A stretch of 64,000 nt of DNA from Siniperca chuatsi (taxonomy: Eukaryota; Chordata; Actinopteri; Centrarchiformes; Sinipercidae). A model generated the notes under the pieces. That model was given only the letters and a program-made list of their open reading frames with translations. It did not search any database and had not been told where the DNA came from. This document shows, piece by piece, positions 37,896 through 50,596 of this stretch; the stretch's first letter is position 1, and each line of letters begins with the position of its first letter. The translations under genes were made by a program, and so were the position numbers. The DNA is taken from NCBI RefSeq assembly GCF_020085105.1, contig NC_058052.1:14336233-14400232 (forward strand). The letters run 5' to 3'.

Positions 37896-38113
37896 CTAAC
37901 TTTAAACATTTCTATAGAGACTTGTGGTGCCTCAGAATCAGGAAAGCATAGAATGACTTTAAATTTACACTATTTATTTTTAAGTTATTCAAGTACAGTG
38001 AGCATCATATTGTACAGAAGTCTACAGTATCTTGTTTGGAGTGATGAAATAAAAAAACGATCTAATCATCTCTTATTACCTTTCAGAAAGGTGCTTCCAT
38101 TACATTCTGTGTC

Positions 38114-38119
38114 TTTATT
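38114..38119 (-). terminator. Candidate polyadenylation signal of ubtd1
   Basis: Minus-strand AATAAA about 555 nt past the ubtd1 stop. Further AATAAA copies lie beyond it (about 37973), so the used site is uncertain. Confidence 0.4.
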
Positions 38120-38387
38120 ATGAACACACAGTTGTGAACTGAAAATATAGTATGCACATAGTTACATGACCAAACAACACATATTGAAACTGTTATTTAC
38201 ATTTTCCTTTTTCTCAACACTCTTACCCTACTTCTCAAATCACATGAAAAAAGAAAAAAGAGAGAAATGGATTTTCCTTATTCGGATCCCCAGGTGAACC
38301 ATATTCAGTTTTTCAATAAGCACAAGTACAAACACGCATGACAAGAAGGGGGGACCCGTGTAAACAATAGAGCTGTGAGTTGATGTC

Positions 38388-38391
<4 letters not shown>

Positions 38392-38418
<27 letters not shown>
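38392..38418. repeat. (GACA)n microsatellite
   Basis: About seven tandem AGAC units in the ubtd1 3' flank. Confidence 0.9.
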
Positions 38419-38419
<1 letters not shown>

Positions 38420-38671
38420 TGACAGTGGGATGTGCATCTTATCTTTATCTTTTAATCTAAAGTGTTTCAGTGCTTTTCAATACTTCATTTGGAAAAAGGA
38501 AAACATACAAAAAGGAGCAATATAAAAGCAATAATTTCTTATATAAAAATTTACACAAAATTCCACTGCAATACCAGCTGGAAAATTATTTCAAGCTCTA
38601 CTCCTATTCCTGCACCCCTCTCTGGCACGTCCTTTATATTTTCTTCACTCCATAGCTCTCTGTCTCACTCC

Positions 38672-41600
38672 TCAGTTAGCTATGACTGAAGGGTTCACAT
38701 TGACAATCACTTGGACGACAAAGTCCTTCTGGATCTTGGCGTCTTGCAGACGAGTCCTGTCAGTCAAGAGCTTCCCGGAAAAGAACCACCTCTGGCGAGT
38801 CACGTCAATTTCTTCCTGTTCTTCCAATTGTTTCTTTAGCTCAGCGATGGAGTCCGCCATGCTGGCTGACAGACGCACATCCTTTCCTAAGAAAACCACA
38901 AGGCATAAACAGAATTGACAGACTTCGGAACAAGCTGTGAGACACTAAAAATCTATGAATTATAAATCAGTTCCCAGCCTAGATGAGAGAAGATGCAATG
39001 GAATGTCATATGCCTGGGGAAAGCTGCATAACATGAAGTTCTTTAGATTTAAATGTCAGATTATATATATTATAGGTCATGCTGGGTGTTTCTTACCTGA
39101 TGACAATCGCACCCGCAGCTGGAACTCTTGTCTGCACGGAGGGGGTTGAGCTTGTTTTTGTGTGGATTCAGAAACTTTGCTCTCACTGGACGTTTCGCTG
39201 ATGAGGTTGACAGGCGGGGCTAAAGTGTAGGCTGGGAGCTGGTAGCGGTTGCCCAGTTCATCATAACTCTCTGTGAGAGAGCCTGCAAAGGGAGAAATGA
39301 CCTACATAAACAACAGTTTCCAGAAACCTTTCTATCAGTAACAGCAACTAACTTTAACCCTGATACATAAACCCCTTCTCTACTCCCAACCACTGTCAGT
39401 ACACCAGGGGAAGTATGAGGCCACATTTACATTATAATTTCTTACATCACATTTACATCAACAACACCAGTGTCCTTGAACTAGTAAAACCGTTAAAAGC
39501 AAAAACACTCCCGCGTGTGACTGAGTGTTTTTTCCACCTAACTATGTCATGGCTTTCTGTGAACCAATCTATTCACAGCGGTCACGCAGCACTGCGACTG
39601 TTATGTAACTATTACAGCAGTAATCTCTGGACAACTGATGTATGGGATTCTGCAAACTGTCCTTGGACATTTTGAGAATTATTACAATGAGTTATGCATT
39701 TGTGCTGGAAGTTCCAGGACATTTACAGCTTACAATTGATAGATGGATGAAGCACATTTCCATATCTGAGAGGGCATGTGTGTGCGTGTGTTCATGTGCC
39801 TGTGGGTGGTTTCATACCGTGTGGCAGAGTAATGCAGGCTCCGTCCACTATAGCCTGTGCTAGCTCCAGGTCATTGCACTCTGCAGCCAGGGCTGCTGCT
39901 CTGAGTGCATCCCAGATCTCTTTCCGTCCATCAAAGGCCGGAGCCGTATCCCAGAACTCATCCCTCTTACTCCTCAGCTGGCCCTCCGTCATCGGGTACT
40001 CACTCTTCCACTTTGGACGCTCCTTCTTGAGGGGCTCATTGCGTCCTGAAAGAAAAAAGAAGGCAGTGCTCAATCTGATCTAAAGACTGATCTAAGAAGT
40101 GATCCAAAGACTGTAACCCAATATAATTAGGGCTATGCTCTGCTCGACAGTCATGCAAACAACTTTTTTTTAAGGGTGCCAGGAACTACATTTGCAGTTA
40201 ATTTATCCGAATGACATAATGGCCGCAGCTAAAACAGCTAAGGTAAAAGGGATTATAGGGCAGTAAAACCAAGTATCAAGTAGTGAAGCTCTGAGAAACC
40301 TGCTTACTATGTAGATGCTTGCCAGGTTGGCTCAGGTCACAACTGCTGTAAAAATGGCTGAGCTCTTTACCATTACCTCGGACACAAGTGAGTGTCAAGA
40401 AATACTATTGTGTAATTCAAATGTATTACCAATATATTGTCATAACCAGAACTATAGCTTCAAAATAAAGCACAAAAATCAATTTGTGTCAAAGTTTTAA
40501 ATGATCTGCCTCTTTGAACTCACATAAGAGCATCATCACTGATATTCTACTATTCTGAGCAGAAGAAACATTTCCCAATATAGGACAGAACTTATGGAAG
40601 ATATTAGAGAAGCTAAATGTGTCAAATGTACTATAACTTTACTGTTTTATGTACACTGGTCATGTAAACACCAGTGAGGTCAGACAAGGACAAAAACTGC
40701 ACGCAACTGCTCTATGTCAGAACTCCAACAGCACATAAACCGAGTAATTTTACACTGCAGGTGTTTCCACGCTGGCACATACGGTATATCCACTGCACCA
40801 GCATACCAAGAAAGTCCTTTTGATTCACAGAGCGTGGAAAATCAAAGTGATTATTTATAGTGTCATGGATTACTGCAGTGGCTAGTGACACATACATGTG
40901 CAATGACATGCAATCACACAAACAAGCACACACCAGTGGATTATAGGCAGTAATCAGGTTCCACATAACAGGATTTATCTGCTCCTATCCCATATGGCAT
41001 TGGTTGGAGAGATGAGCACTCTTTGGCCAATGAAAGCCAGCAAAAACAAGCAGGGACTAATACAAGTCACATGGAAATAAAAACACAAAGCTGCTACAAA
41101 TCAATTATCACATCATCACTTCTACAAACTAGGCCTCACTGTCACTTACTGTCAAATATGTAAACTCATATCTGGTGCAAAATGTTTCATAACAAGAATA
41201 AATGTCTACATCTGTTTACAAAGTTGGGCCTGAGGTGTCATTCTTATTACATAATATTCACAGATTTAAATGATTTTCTATGCCAATAACAACACAGGTC
41301 ACCATATATTAATAAATGTGACACCATGACCTTTAGAGATGAGGCCAGTTTGGATTTATCTAAGGTGTATTTTTCCCTTGTGTGCCTGTATATGTATTCA
41401 TTCAGAAGTACACAATGTACACATTTTATAATTTACATTTTATGCATTAATAATGAAAGGTTATGTTTTAATATAAAAAAATATAATTACAATATAGCAG
41501 AAGTGTGGAGAAAGTAACTGCTATAAAAAATTATACTCCTCCTTATATTCCTCTTATCCAGTGTCTGTGACAATATTATGTTAATTAATATTCTATTTGT

Positions 41601-43876
41601 TTTACTGCACAAACATGGGTTTTTAGTCTTCATGTCTACTTTTGTTATTGTGGACAGGCAGCTGCAAAGTTGCAAAGGAGTGCATTAACATGCCAGGCAA
41701 ACAAATGCAAATATTATGGTCGTCTGGAATCCTAACAAGCACCCCAACTGACAGAGGCAGAAAGGTACACTGAGATAAGTGCAAGTTGCATTGATCTGTT
41801 GTGATGCCAAATAAATTCAAGAAGTATGCACATAGCAGCTTGAGAGAAAAACAATTATCAAGCCTGAGTATCCTGAAACACATTCAGAGACAATATAAGG
41901 CCAAAATCCATTCTTAGGTTTTATTTCGGGGGTTCATGGGACATCTGTCGCCATCAAAGTGACGTCAGTGTACCTATTTGTGTGGATCTCAGTAAGAGGC
42001 AGCAATGTGGATGTGAATTATATTGTTATGACCTCTTTCTGTTTGTTTTTCGTGTATTTTTAGCCATTATTTTGTATCCTTTTAATTGCTTTTCATTTGT
42101 TCTATTTCATTGTTTGTTACACAAATGCACAAGAAAAATCTAAAAACATTAATACAATAACAGCATCAACAGCAAAGACAATCTTGAACTCAACATACAC
42201 AAAACCCTCTGAGACAAAACACTGTGAGCCGCGTGTGATGTGAAAACATGAAAGCATTTCTTTCACCCTACACAAAAATCTATACTTACTTTTCAGCAAA
42301 ATCCTGAAGGGTGTGTTTGGAGCGTGATAGTAGTTGTATTCCCTGGAGTTCGGTACTCCCATAGCTGTTCTTTCTCTGGGGTTTGATGTGAGTCAGTTTC
42401 AAGTCCGCATTAATGAGCTTCAGACACACAGACTGCTGTGTCCAACCAGCTTGCTGCAGTTGACGAGACAACCACCTGATCTAGTTTTACCACGATGTGC
42501 AGACTCAGATTCAGAGCTCAGTTAACCGTTGTGACACTTCCCCAGTTGCTTAAAAGTGACCACAGTCTCTGCACTTATAACCACACAACCCCAAAACATC
42601 ACAGGATCAGTTCATGGAAAGAGTTCAATACATGGGGAGAGTAAGTTGAGTGTCCTAGCCAGAAGGTAGCTTCTTTACAGAGGAGGCCTAATCCTATCAG
42701 CTCTATTTAGGGACAGGACAGAAGTACCCAAAGGCAACACGCTAAACCTATTAACAGACAATAAACCCCTGTCAGACTATTACAGTCTGTTTGAAGGAGA
42801 AACTACTGTACTTCTGTGAACTGCCCCCAACAGGTGATTGTTTTTTCTCCAAGAAGGCTATGCTATTTACACGAATAAACGCAAATATCTCTCTGAGATG
42901 CTGCATTTCCACAACTAATAGTCAGGCAGTTCATTACAGAGGGGTTCTGTGTGAGAGGTCATATCTGTCTTGCAGGTAAATTATCTTTCTCTGCATGTAA
43001 ATATATTTTGCAGCAGGCTGACATAAGGCAAATCACGCACCAAGTAGGTCAAACTTGGATATGAAAAGTCTCTGTGCAGGCCCCCCGGCTGCTGCTCAAT
43101 ACATAATGCATGACAATCCAGCCCAGTGCACAGGCGCTTCTTCCGCAAGAAATGGATTGACCAGCGTTTATATAAAACACACTGTCCTCATCACAGATTA
43201 GACACATGACAGTAAGCTGTCAGACTGAGAAAGATGTCCATGCAACAGCTAGGAATCCTGACCCCAACCTGCAGTTAATCATTAACGCATGAATTGTTAA
43301 GGCTCCATCTTATAGCCCATCTGGCTGGTGCTATATATGTATGTATATCCCTTTGCACTTTCCTGTGCAAGGGTTAATATAGTGAAATTGCTGTGTTGTA
43401 CTGGTTCTGACAGTGTGTCCTGATATAATTATGTCTGATGTGTCAGAGGATGTGTGCTGTGTAACACTTGCATTTTAATGCATCACCACAGAAGCAATTT
43501 CCCTTAGCGATGATAAAATAATAATTTGATTGAATGTAACAGTGCTAGGTCTTTAAGAGTATTTGTAGGCTCACTCCAGCTCAAGCCCCATATTGTCACT
43601 ACCTTTCGTCTCACTTCTAACAGCACTCTCTTCAAAAATAAATGTACAAAACTGTCCCAGTTTCTGGTTTAAGGACATCATCATCATACTTAAAGCACTA
43701 CCCTTTGTGCAGCAGTGTTTCTAAGCATTCACAAAAAAATATGTGCTTATTTCAGCACCTGAGAGTCTGCAGTCCATTATGTGTTCCAGCTTCTTACCTC
43801 CACGTTTTTTGCTCCTTGTCGAGCTTCGGGCACTCCCTTGTCCATCCATCCGACTCCTCCCCACACAGCCTCCCAT
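38672..43876 (-). CDS. ubtd1: Ubiquitin domain-containing protein 1 (four coding exons)
   Basis: Exons: 43876-43798, 40045-39818, 39282-39097, 38886-38672. They sum to 708 nt, or 235 aa (human UBTD1 is 227). The N-terminus MGGCVG is a likely N-myristoylation/palmitoylation signal (G2, C4). Residues about 27-102 form the UBTD helical domain ([20 protein letters not shown], then [20 protein letters not shown], ending [10 protein letters not shown]). [13 protein letters not shown] follows. A C-terminal ubiquitin-like domain (about 160-230) contains [20 protein letters not shown] and [19 protein letters not shown] and KDVRLSAS point to UBTD1 rather than UBTD2. The family associates with E2 enzymes of the UBE2D type and has been linked to p53-MDM2 and YAP control. 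Upstream non-coding sequence probably begins near 44690. All splice junctions are canonical. Confidence 0.94.
42290..42362 (-). CDS. ubtd1: Possible alternative first coding exon of ubtd1
   Basis: Inside ubtd1 intron 1 an ATG at 42362, in a strong context (G at -3 and +4), opens 24 codons beginning [19 protein letters not shown]. The frame ends in phase 1 at a consensus donor, GTAAGT (42289-42284). That is the same phase as the standard first exon, so splicing to 40045 would read on into [16 protein letters not shown] lies upstream on the same strand (42579-42574). The peptide also starts with MG. No protein homology is recalled, and expression is unproven. Confidence 0.4.
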
Positions 43877-43884
43877 CACTGTCC

Positions 43885-44700
43885 CTAGATTCCACATCAA
43901 GGAGAAAAATCATCAGTCTACCTACATATTTGCCACATATTCATGTATAAATGCTTGAAAATGCATGTGTGATCATGTCGGATAAACAAACAGTTAATGA
44001 TGATGTAAAATGAAGTGCATCATCAGGGAGTAATGACAGCTCAGCACTCCTTGTTCCAGCGAGGTCAGACGAGCTGCGATGTTTACGTCACGTGTAGACT
44101 ACTGCCAGCTGACGGGGACACGCGCCTGAACCTCATGCCACCGTTGCTCTGAATTTCCATTCACATATTTTTTTTTAACAATATGTGTTTATGCAATATT
44201 ACAATGTAAGTTATCTGTCTGTAATTTAAAATATGCACTTGATTTATTTGCAGTCGTATTAGTCGCAGGCCTTTTGCTATATCAGTTTTTGTTTTTTTTA
44301 AACCCCCCAGCTGTGACTCATTTTGCCTACCGGATATCCAGTTTGCTAAATTATGCATTCGTCTGCAGTTTGCTTGCCACATCCGAACTCGCTTCCAAGT
44401 AAAGTTATCACTGGATCCTGACGCGACGATCAGCAGAAGATGCGAGTCAGCAGGTTGACAGACACAAACTGGGAGCCGTGTGTCCGTGCAGGGCTGGCGG
44501 GCTGGTCACCAGTCTGGCCCTGCAGAGCCTCCGGGAAATCTCAACAGCTTCTCCAAAAAAAAAAACAAACAAACTGCAATCAATATAGGTATGTCCCCCG
44601 AATCATAACGCATGGGACTCACCTGCACAATCCGTTTGCGCTCATGTAGAATTAAAGCCTCATCAGTCTGCACGCATGCGCAGTTTAGATCAATTCTTCT
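43885..44700 (-). promoter_or_regulatory. ubtd1: Probable ubtd1 promoter and 5' non-coding exon
   Basis: On the minus strand an NRF1-like palindrome CGCATGCGCA (44682-44673) is followed 50 nt later by a perfect donor, CAG|GTGAGT (exon edge 44623). A matching acceptor, TCTAG, lies 11 nt before the ubtd1 ATG exon (exon edge 43884). This suggests a non-coding exon of roughly 44690-44623. A CRE/E-box-like TACGTCACGTG near 44085 could mark another start. Confidence 0.45.
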
Positions 44701-46064
44701 ATCCTGCGTCAAACTCATCAGAATAAGAGCGGAAACTGAGAAGTCACCCCTCCAGTGCAATAGTGCCGATTGGAAATAATTAACCATTCAGTTTGCAAAC
44801 AAGCAGAATTTTAAAATGATAAAACAGTCATTACGATAAACTTGGTGAAAAAATAGAATTGTAAAATAAATGTTAGGGATTATTGTGCAATACACGTTTG
44901 TATTCCATGACTGAAGTTTTAGTCTGAAATGCAAGGCATGCATGCAAGGAAGTTGTTTTTTTTATTACAATGGCTGTTCTAAGTTTTAATTGGCGTTTCT
45001 CCACAGCCAAAGTGCATCTTAATTTTTTTATATAAAATCTGGTATTTGCAATAAAACACACACCTGGAGTTTTATTTATATAATTTACGAATTAAGAAAC
45101 CAACTGCTGGTGTTTCCTCTTACAAAATTCCAATTTTCCCCAAAAGTCTCACTTATTACCTATACGTTTATTACTTAGCTATTTACTATTTATGTTTAGA
45201 TATAGCCGAAATAAAATGAACTATCAAGTTTAATTCTATATTGGATTATGTTGTATCTCAGTCTGGGAACAAGTTAATCCCGTCCAATTTAATCTTGGCG
45301 CAAAAATTCAGTTAACTCTATATAGCCTTTCTATTGATAGGTCTGTACATTTATAGTATATGCAGCTGAGGGTGAAACAAAAACACCTCACAATATAAAT
45401 AGCTTCAGGTGCTTGATAATGAGGAAGGTTACCCTTTGCATTGCAAACAACTTCAGTCTTCCCACAGAGAGTTGTTACAGAAGTGTGTGTGGTGGAGTAC
45501 TTGATTATTCCTCATGAAGCCAAGCATCCAAATCTTTGAGGGTTGATGTAAAATGTACTTTCAATAAAAATGAGGAGAAGTCACTCTGTAGCCAACTTGA
45601 TCCTGCCTTCATGACGGTGTGTGTTTGTATAAGGTTGTTGTCATCTTGGAATAAGAGCACATAATGGATATGGTATGGACATATTTGCACAATATAGCCT
45701 AACCTTCGGCCATCATAAATCTATGCCAAGCATCCACCACAACATGTCAGCTAATGGCTGCCCATGCAAGCACAACAGAAATCGTGAAAATCAAAACAGT
45801 GGAATGTAACACACCAACATACCCAAGTACAGTAACAGGAGAGGAAATAGTCAAAATAAATTATGTTGTTTCCTAATTATCAGAATTGATGATGACCTCT
45901 AATATAAACCGATGATATAAAATCCTTTCAAAACTGCAGGATTCTTTTTTTTCCTCCATTATTATTATTAATTATTCTTATCCTCCCAACATACTGTACA
46001 GCTTCTGACCAAACATGACATGTAGAACACTGACATCTGCTGGAAGATTGAATATTGACAGGCC

Positions 46065-46091
46065 TGTGTGTGTGTGTGTGTGTGTGTGTGT
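46065..46091. repeat. (GT)n microsatellite
   Basis: About 13 uninterrupted GT units. Confidence 0.9.
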
Positions 46092-46209
46092 CTGTTTCAG
46101 AGGAGTGGGAGGGTGATGAGCAGTGGCCTGGTGAAAGATGGTTGGAAACAGGCTGAAATCTATTATCATCTCTTAACCTCTTCTGTCTTTATCTGACAAT
46201 CTCTTCCTC

Positions 46210-46239
46210 TTGCATTCACCCGTTAACGGGTGAGTGCAA
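46210..46239. repeat. 30-bp near-perfect palindrome
   Basis: TTGCATTCACCCGTT (46210-46224) is the reverse complement of AACGGGTGAGTGCAA (46225-46239) except for one base. The centre is GTTAAC with no spacer. Confidence 0.85.
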
Positions 46240-47127
46240 TATATAATATATGTCTTTGTAATAGTTTCATGCCAGCAAGATTTTGCTCAACTTTCATATC
46301 TCCTCTTGTTCATTTGCTTTCATCTTCACACTGTGCATCTCCACTACTGTAGCTGCTCGTTTCTGATGTAATATATTCATATGAATCTGCTGATCAAATC
46401 TGGTGTGCATTTAAATTAATCCTCCCATACTATCAGCATGTCTCTGGGTCTGTCTGCGTAAGCAACACTGTGACATAACACTGGAGCTATAACAGTTAAT
46501 GTGCATCTTTAATAACTGAATACTCCATGTCAAATTCTTTAAATAAAGCAATTTTTAAAGATTTATTAACTTAACAGGTACAAAATACAGATAAATAACA
46601 CAGTATCATGGTACTGCAGTTTGCCTTGAAAGTTCATTTCAAATGATAATATTGGACTGGAGTGTGCACGTGGAATAGGGAGGAGGATGTGTTGGGAGTA
46701 ACCATTATGTCCCAAACCTTAGTGTTTTTTCTTTTTTTTCCTTTTTTTAAATAAAAATCAGCTTGGGTATTATTTTAAAAAGGTACTTCAGTCCAATAAT
46801 ATATCAGTCAGTACAGCTTATAAAATTATCAAACCTATCACTAGCTCAATGCTCAGAGTCAAGTATGACCAGTCTGCAATACCCAGCCCCCAGTAGAGAA
46901 CAAACCATCCATGACACAGCGCCTTTTCACTGGTAAAAAATGTAGACCGTCGAACCATGAGCAATGCCACAACAAGTGGTATTGAAGGTTGACATGACCC
47001 CATTTCTTCAGCTGTATGGTGCGACCATGCGAGGATCCTTTAAGCCAACCAGATCAAATGACCAAAGCGGGTTGAACCCAGCAAAAACTGCTGAAATTAG
47101 GCTACAAGTATGCTGAAGTAGAGTCTG

Positions 47128-50098
47128 TCATACAGGTATTAAGTCCTTTTTAACTGGGAAGACGTCCCACGTCAAACCATCACTATGTGGGGCGTGTCCA
47201 GAGGGAAGGAGAACGCGCGTTACCCAGTGACTAGTGACAAAAGATAAAGCAGAACACAGGTTACAAGAAGAACAAGGCAGCATTTGTCACAGTTGATGCA
47301 TGGGTACTTTAACAGAAAATCATTACAAATATCAGAGAAACACACCTTCTCTTCTCCACGCCAAAGAAGACTTTCCAGTTATTCAGCCTGCCATAATCGA
47401 AAGGGTTTCTGTATACCTAGCAGAGCAGTTAAAGAAAAAGAAAAGGAGCAATTAAAAACCCATTAAAAGGTCACTGCCATTTAAACCAAAAGAACATGTT
47501 TCTTTTAATTGGTTTGTGGCTCATCATAAAAAAATCTCTGTTAACTTATAACACCCTGAATTACTTGCTCACCTTTCCTCGTTTTGCCATTCGTTTTGTT
47601 TCTTTGCTGTTAATGTGTCTTTCTATGCTGGTCTCTCCTCTGGATATGAGAACTGCATGCCAAAGAGTGAGAGCTCCCAGAGCCACTCCCGCTGTGCTAA
47701 AAGAACAAAACACATTTGATCTGATCCGTTATAATAAGACAACCGTCATGTCTGAAACAAATCAATGTACTTTATTGATTTGTACTAACAGGAAGTGATA
47801 AAAGATGTGCGATTCAAATTGTAAACTTGGATTGGCTCTGCCAATTATACGTGACAAAAAAGGAGGCTATGGTTTTCCAAACATTTAATACTTTTGTTTG
47901 TTTTCTGAGATCTTCCTGGAGCTGTTTCACCACCATCCACAATTTGTTTGTTTTTTTGCAGCTGTGAGTAGCTCCTCCATTTCCTTTGTGCATTGCATTG
48001 TGGGACATCAACAGCACGCTCAAAAATTAAGCAGATTTAGGGTGCATATTGATATCTTTGAGTATACTTACTTTTGTCACTTTTCCAGTGTGAACACACT
48101 ACATACACACAACCTGCTTTGAATTAATTATAATGGACTAATATGGACTTGGGTAACAGTAGGGGGCATGGTCCTATGAATGGCAAGTGGCAACATGAAA
48201 AGTATTTTTTACCTGGTAAGCACCCACATGTAGATGACGCTCTTATGAATCATCTTATCCTTAAAGGTGAACGGTGGTGCTGGTGTCTGATAGTTGGTCT
48301 TGACAAAAATAAAAAAAGCACATATTACATAACTAATGGATAATAAAAATGCATAAGCTTGATAATGTTATTGCATGTGTACTTTTGAGACTGTACCTGG
48401 CCAGGGGGGAGAAGCCCTATAAGAAGTCCCATCCCTGTTACTGGTACCCCTGGCTGGTCCATGTCCAAATGCTTAAAGCGCTAATGGAACAGCCCGCATA
48501 CACAAACCCAAGTGTAAAAGACAGAAACAAGGCAGTGTCAGTAAGGAACAGTTAAGCCCCGCAGAGAAAGACACCAGGCATGGAGGAAAAGTAAAAGACA
48601 AAACCAGCCTTACAAGGACAAAATGCCAAACATGCCAGCAACAGCAGTCCAACAGTGTGGGGTGAGTCTGAGCATCTCACCTCAATAGCATTGTATGCAT
48701 CTAGGAACAGGTTTCTGCCACTGATGCTACAGTAGACACAGCCCAAGGTCATGAAGAGGCAGAAGGAGAAGAAGTAACGGTGGTTAAAGTGGCCAACGCA
48801 GTTATTCAACCAGGCTGAGATGCTGACATTAAGGAAAACCAACCATCTCTTCATAGTCCCATTTTGGGGATTTCTGATTACTACAAAAAAAATATTTGAA
48901 ATAATGTTAGCACAAAGGATACGACAATGGTGGTCCATTTTTAGAATGCACCTGCAAAGGAAAAAGAAAATATTCAGTCTGGTGCTTATATGGACAACAA
49001 CATGAGGCTATGGTACCCAACAGGCCTGCTCCCTCTAAGTCCATTATATTCCACTAAGCAGTCGACAGGATCTTGGACGACCAAGACATCGTTACTCAGT
49101 TGTTGTTTTTTTATGTCTTTTATGGAGATTGAGCAATTAGATTTTAGCACAAAATGATAGTCACATTGCTAACACCAAAATCATATTTTCACAAACACAG
49201 TTCCATCTTTGACACCTTCATTACCTGTGTTTAAGAGCCCCCCCCCCCGCAAATTAGCTTTGGTGATCAAAAAAACATACATGGTCCCAATTAAAAAGGC
49301 AGCGAAACACCTGATACTCCAAAGACAAACCACTCATCAATTAAGGAAATACAGAAGAGAAGAAAAACGACACTGACTCACCTGTTACAGATACCACAGT
49401 GGTGTGTTCTTGCTGGTTTGGGCATGATGCATTTTTTGCAGACTGCCACAAATGGACTGTCATTTTTTTCCTGATTGAAAGAAGACATTTTTGTTGCATT
49501 ACGATATGCAAGTTTCATTCAAGGCCAGATTAGTAAAGCTATTTGGTTCTGCAGAAAAGTGTAGTTGGTTTCTTACTGTAGGGGGGTACCCAGGGGAAGT
49601 CTTGGTGGCCTTGTAGTAATGGAAAACAATCATGACGAGGTTCCAATGTCCATAACAAACATGCCAAGCAATCCATGCAGGGGAGTACGTGTTGAGTATC
49701 AGAGGCAGTAGGACCACATAGGCTATCGCCAAGATGGAGCTGGTCAGTATCACCACCAGACAAACAAACACCTGTCAGACAAAGGCAGGGGACACCCATA
49801 TTGAGCTTTCTTCAGAGAAAACTTTTAAAACTCCCTTTTACTAATAAAAGCACACAGACAAACACACACTCACCGTGCCAAACCAGCGGGTGACATAATC
49901 CACGGTCCAAAACACTGGTTCAAAGACAGAGTCGAAAACCACATCTGAGTCTGTGAGGGAGTTAAAGTAAAGTGACTGCACCAGCAGACTCATGTAAGCC
50001 CATAATTCCCTAATCCACAAAGGCAGCCTGTTCTTTCCTCTCCTGCTGCATGACCGTAACCGCACGCAGCGCAGCACTGAGCTGGGACACCACCGCAT
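47128..50098 (-). CDS. zdhhc16: Palmitoyltransferase ZDHHC16 (ten coding exons)
   Basis: Exons: 50098-49874, 49771-49577, 49470-49382, 48951-48923, 48814-48681, 48480-48397, 48298-48213, 47696-47573, 47416-47346, 47230-47128. They sum to 1140 nt, or 379 aa (human 377). ZDHHC16 (Aph2) is an ER-membrane protein S-acyltransferase that transfers palmitate to cysteines. The Cys-rich domain reads CKKCIMPKPARTHHCGICNR, then [20 protein letters not shown], with DHHC at residues 176-179. Four membrane segments are visible: about 77-100, 115-130, 191-210 and 240-275. The C-terminal GETSIERHIN and NWKVFFGVE match the family. The DHHC motif is split off in a 29-nt exon. The exon at 48480-48397 (RFKHLDMDQPGVPVTGMG) is in the position of an alternatively used human segment. 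The start at 50098 is the second ATG of its exon (see the upstream frame). Confidence 0.95.
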
Positions 50099-50105
50099 CC
50101 TGCAT
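50010..50105 (-). other. Overlapping upstream reading frame at the zdhhc16 start
   Basis: The first base of the zdhhc16 start exon, right after its CTTTACAG acceptor, begins an ATG in another frame. It opens 31 codons (MQDAVVSQLSAALRAV...) and stops at 50010, past the main ATG at 50098. If the candidate 5' exon ending at 51188 is used, this ATG has an A at -3. It would then compete with the main start. No known peptide; probably regulatory or neutral. Confidence 0.5.
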
Positions 50106-50298
50106 CTGTAAAGTGCACACACCTTCAAAGAAAACAAAGAAACAATAAACAATAGACTCTGACAGCCTTAATGCCAAGTTGAAATTCAAACAAAAGCAGC
50201 CTTGTTTTGATCAATTGTAACACTAATGCACTGCATGTATAATACATTTATCTACAACAAAAAGGACATAGAAAGTAATTTCAACTAACTATCTAATG

Positions 50299-50596
50299 TA
50301 GGGCTGCAATTAACAATTATGTTCACTATGGCATAATCTGCTAACTATTTTCTCGATTAATCAATTAATTGTTTGGTGTATAAAATGTTGTTTTGTTCCA
50401 ATTCAAAACCCAAAGATATTCAATTTACTAAATTCACAGAAAAGCAGCACATCCTTACAAATGGGAATCTGTAAGCAGACAATGTTTGGCATTTTAGCTT
50501 GAAAAATGACTAAAACAGTTATCAGATAAACTAAGATTATCAGAATAGTTGGCAATAAATTTTCTGTCGATCGACTAATCGTTTTAGCTCTAATCC
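50299..50596. repeat. AT-rich non-autonomous DNA-transposon-like repeat, copy 2
   Basis: A fuller copy of the family at 5950-6280. It opens TAGGGCTGCAATTAACAATT and closes CGATCGACTAATCG and TTTTAGCTCTA, roughly inverted ends. Internally it has AAAACCCAAAGATATTCAAT and TTTGGCATTTTAGCTTG. It lies in the zdhhc16 5' region. Confidence 0.7.

Larger units (their letters stand above)
37561..38671. other. Intergenic rrp12 - ubtd1 with repeat remnants
   Basis: Contains a diverged tandem duplication (37680-37800) followed by a repeat-like CCCCAGACTTACCTTGGGAT stretch, a GACA microsatellite (38392-38418) and the 3' UTR of ubtd1, with a minus-strand AATAAA at 38119-38114. Confidence 0.65.
44701..47127. 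other. Intergenic ubtd1 - zdhhc16
   Basis: AT-rich sequence without a credible gene. It holds a GT microsatellite (46065-46091), a 30-bp near-perfect palindrome (46210-46239) and the probable 3' UTR of zdhhc16, with a minus-strand AATAAA at 46567-46562. Confidence 0.65.
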
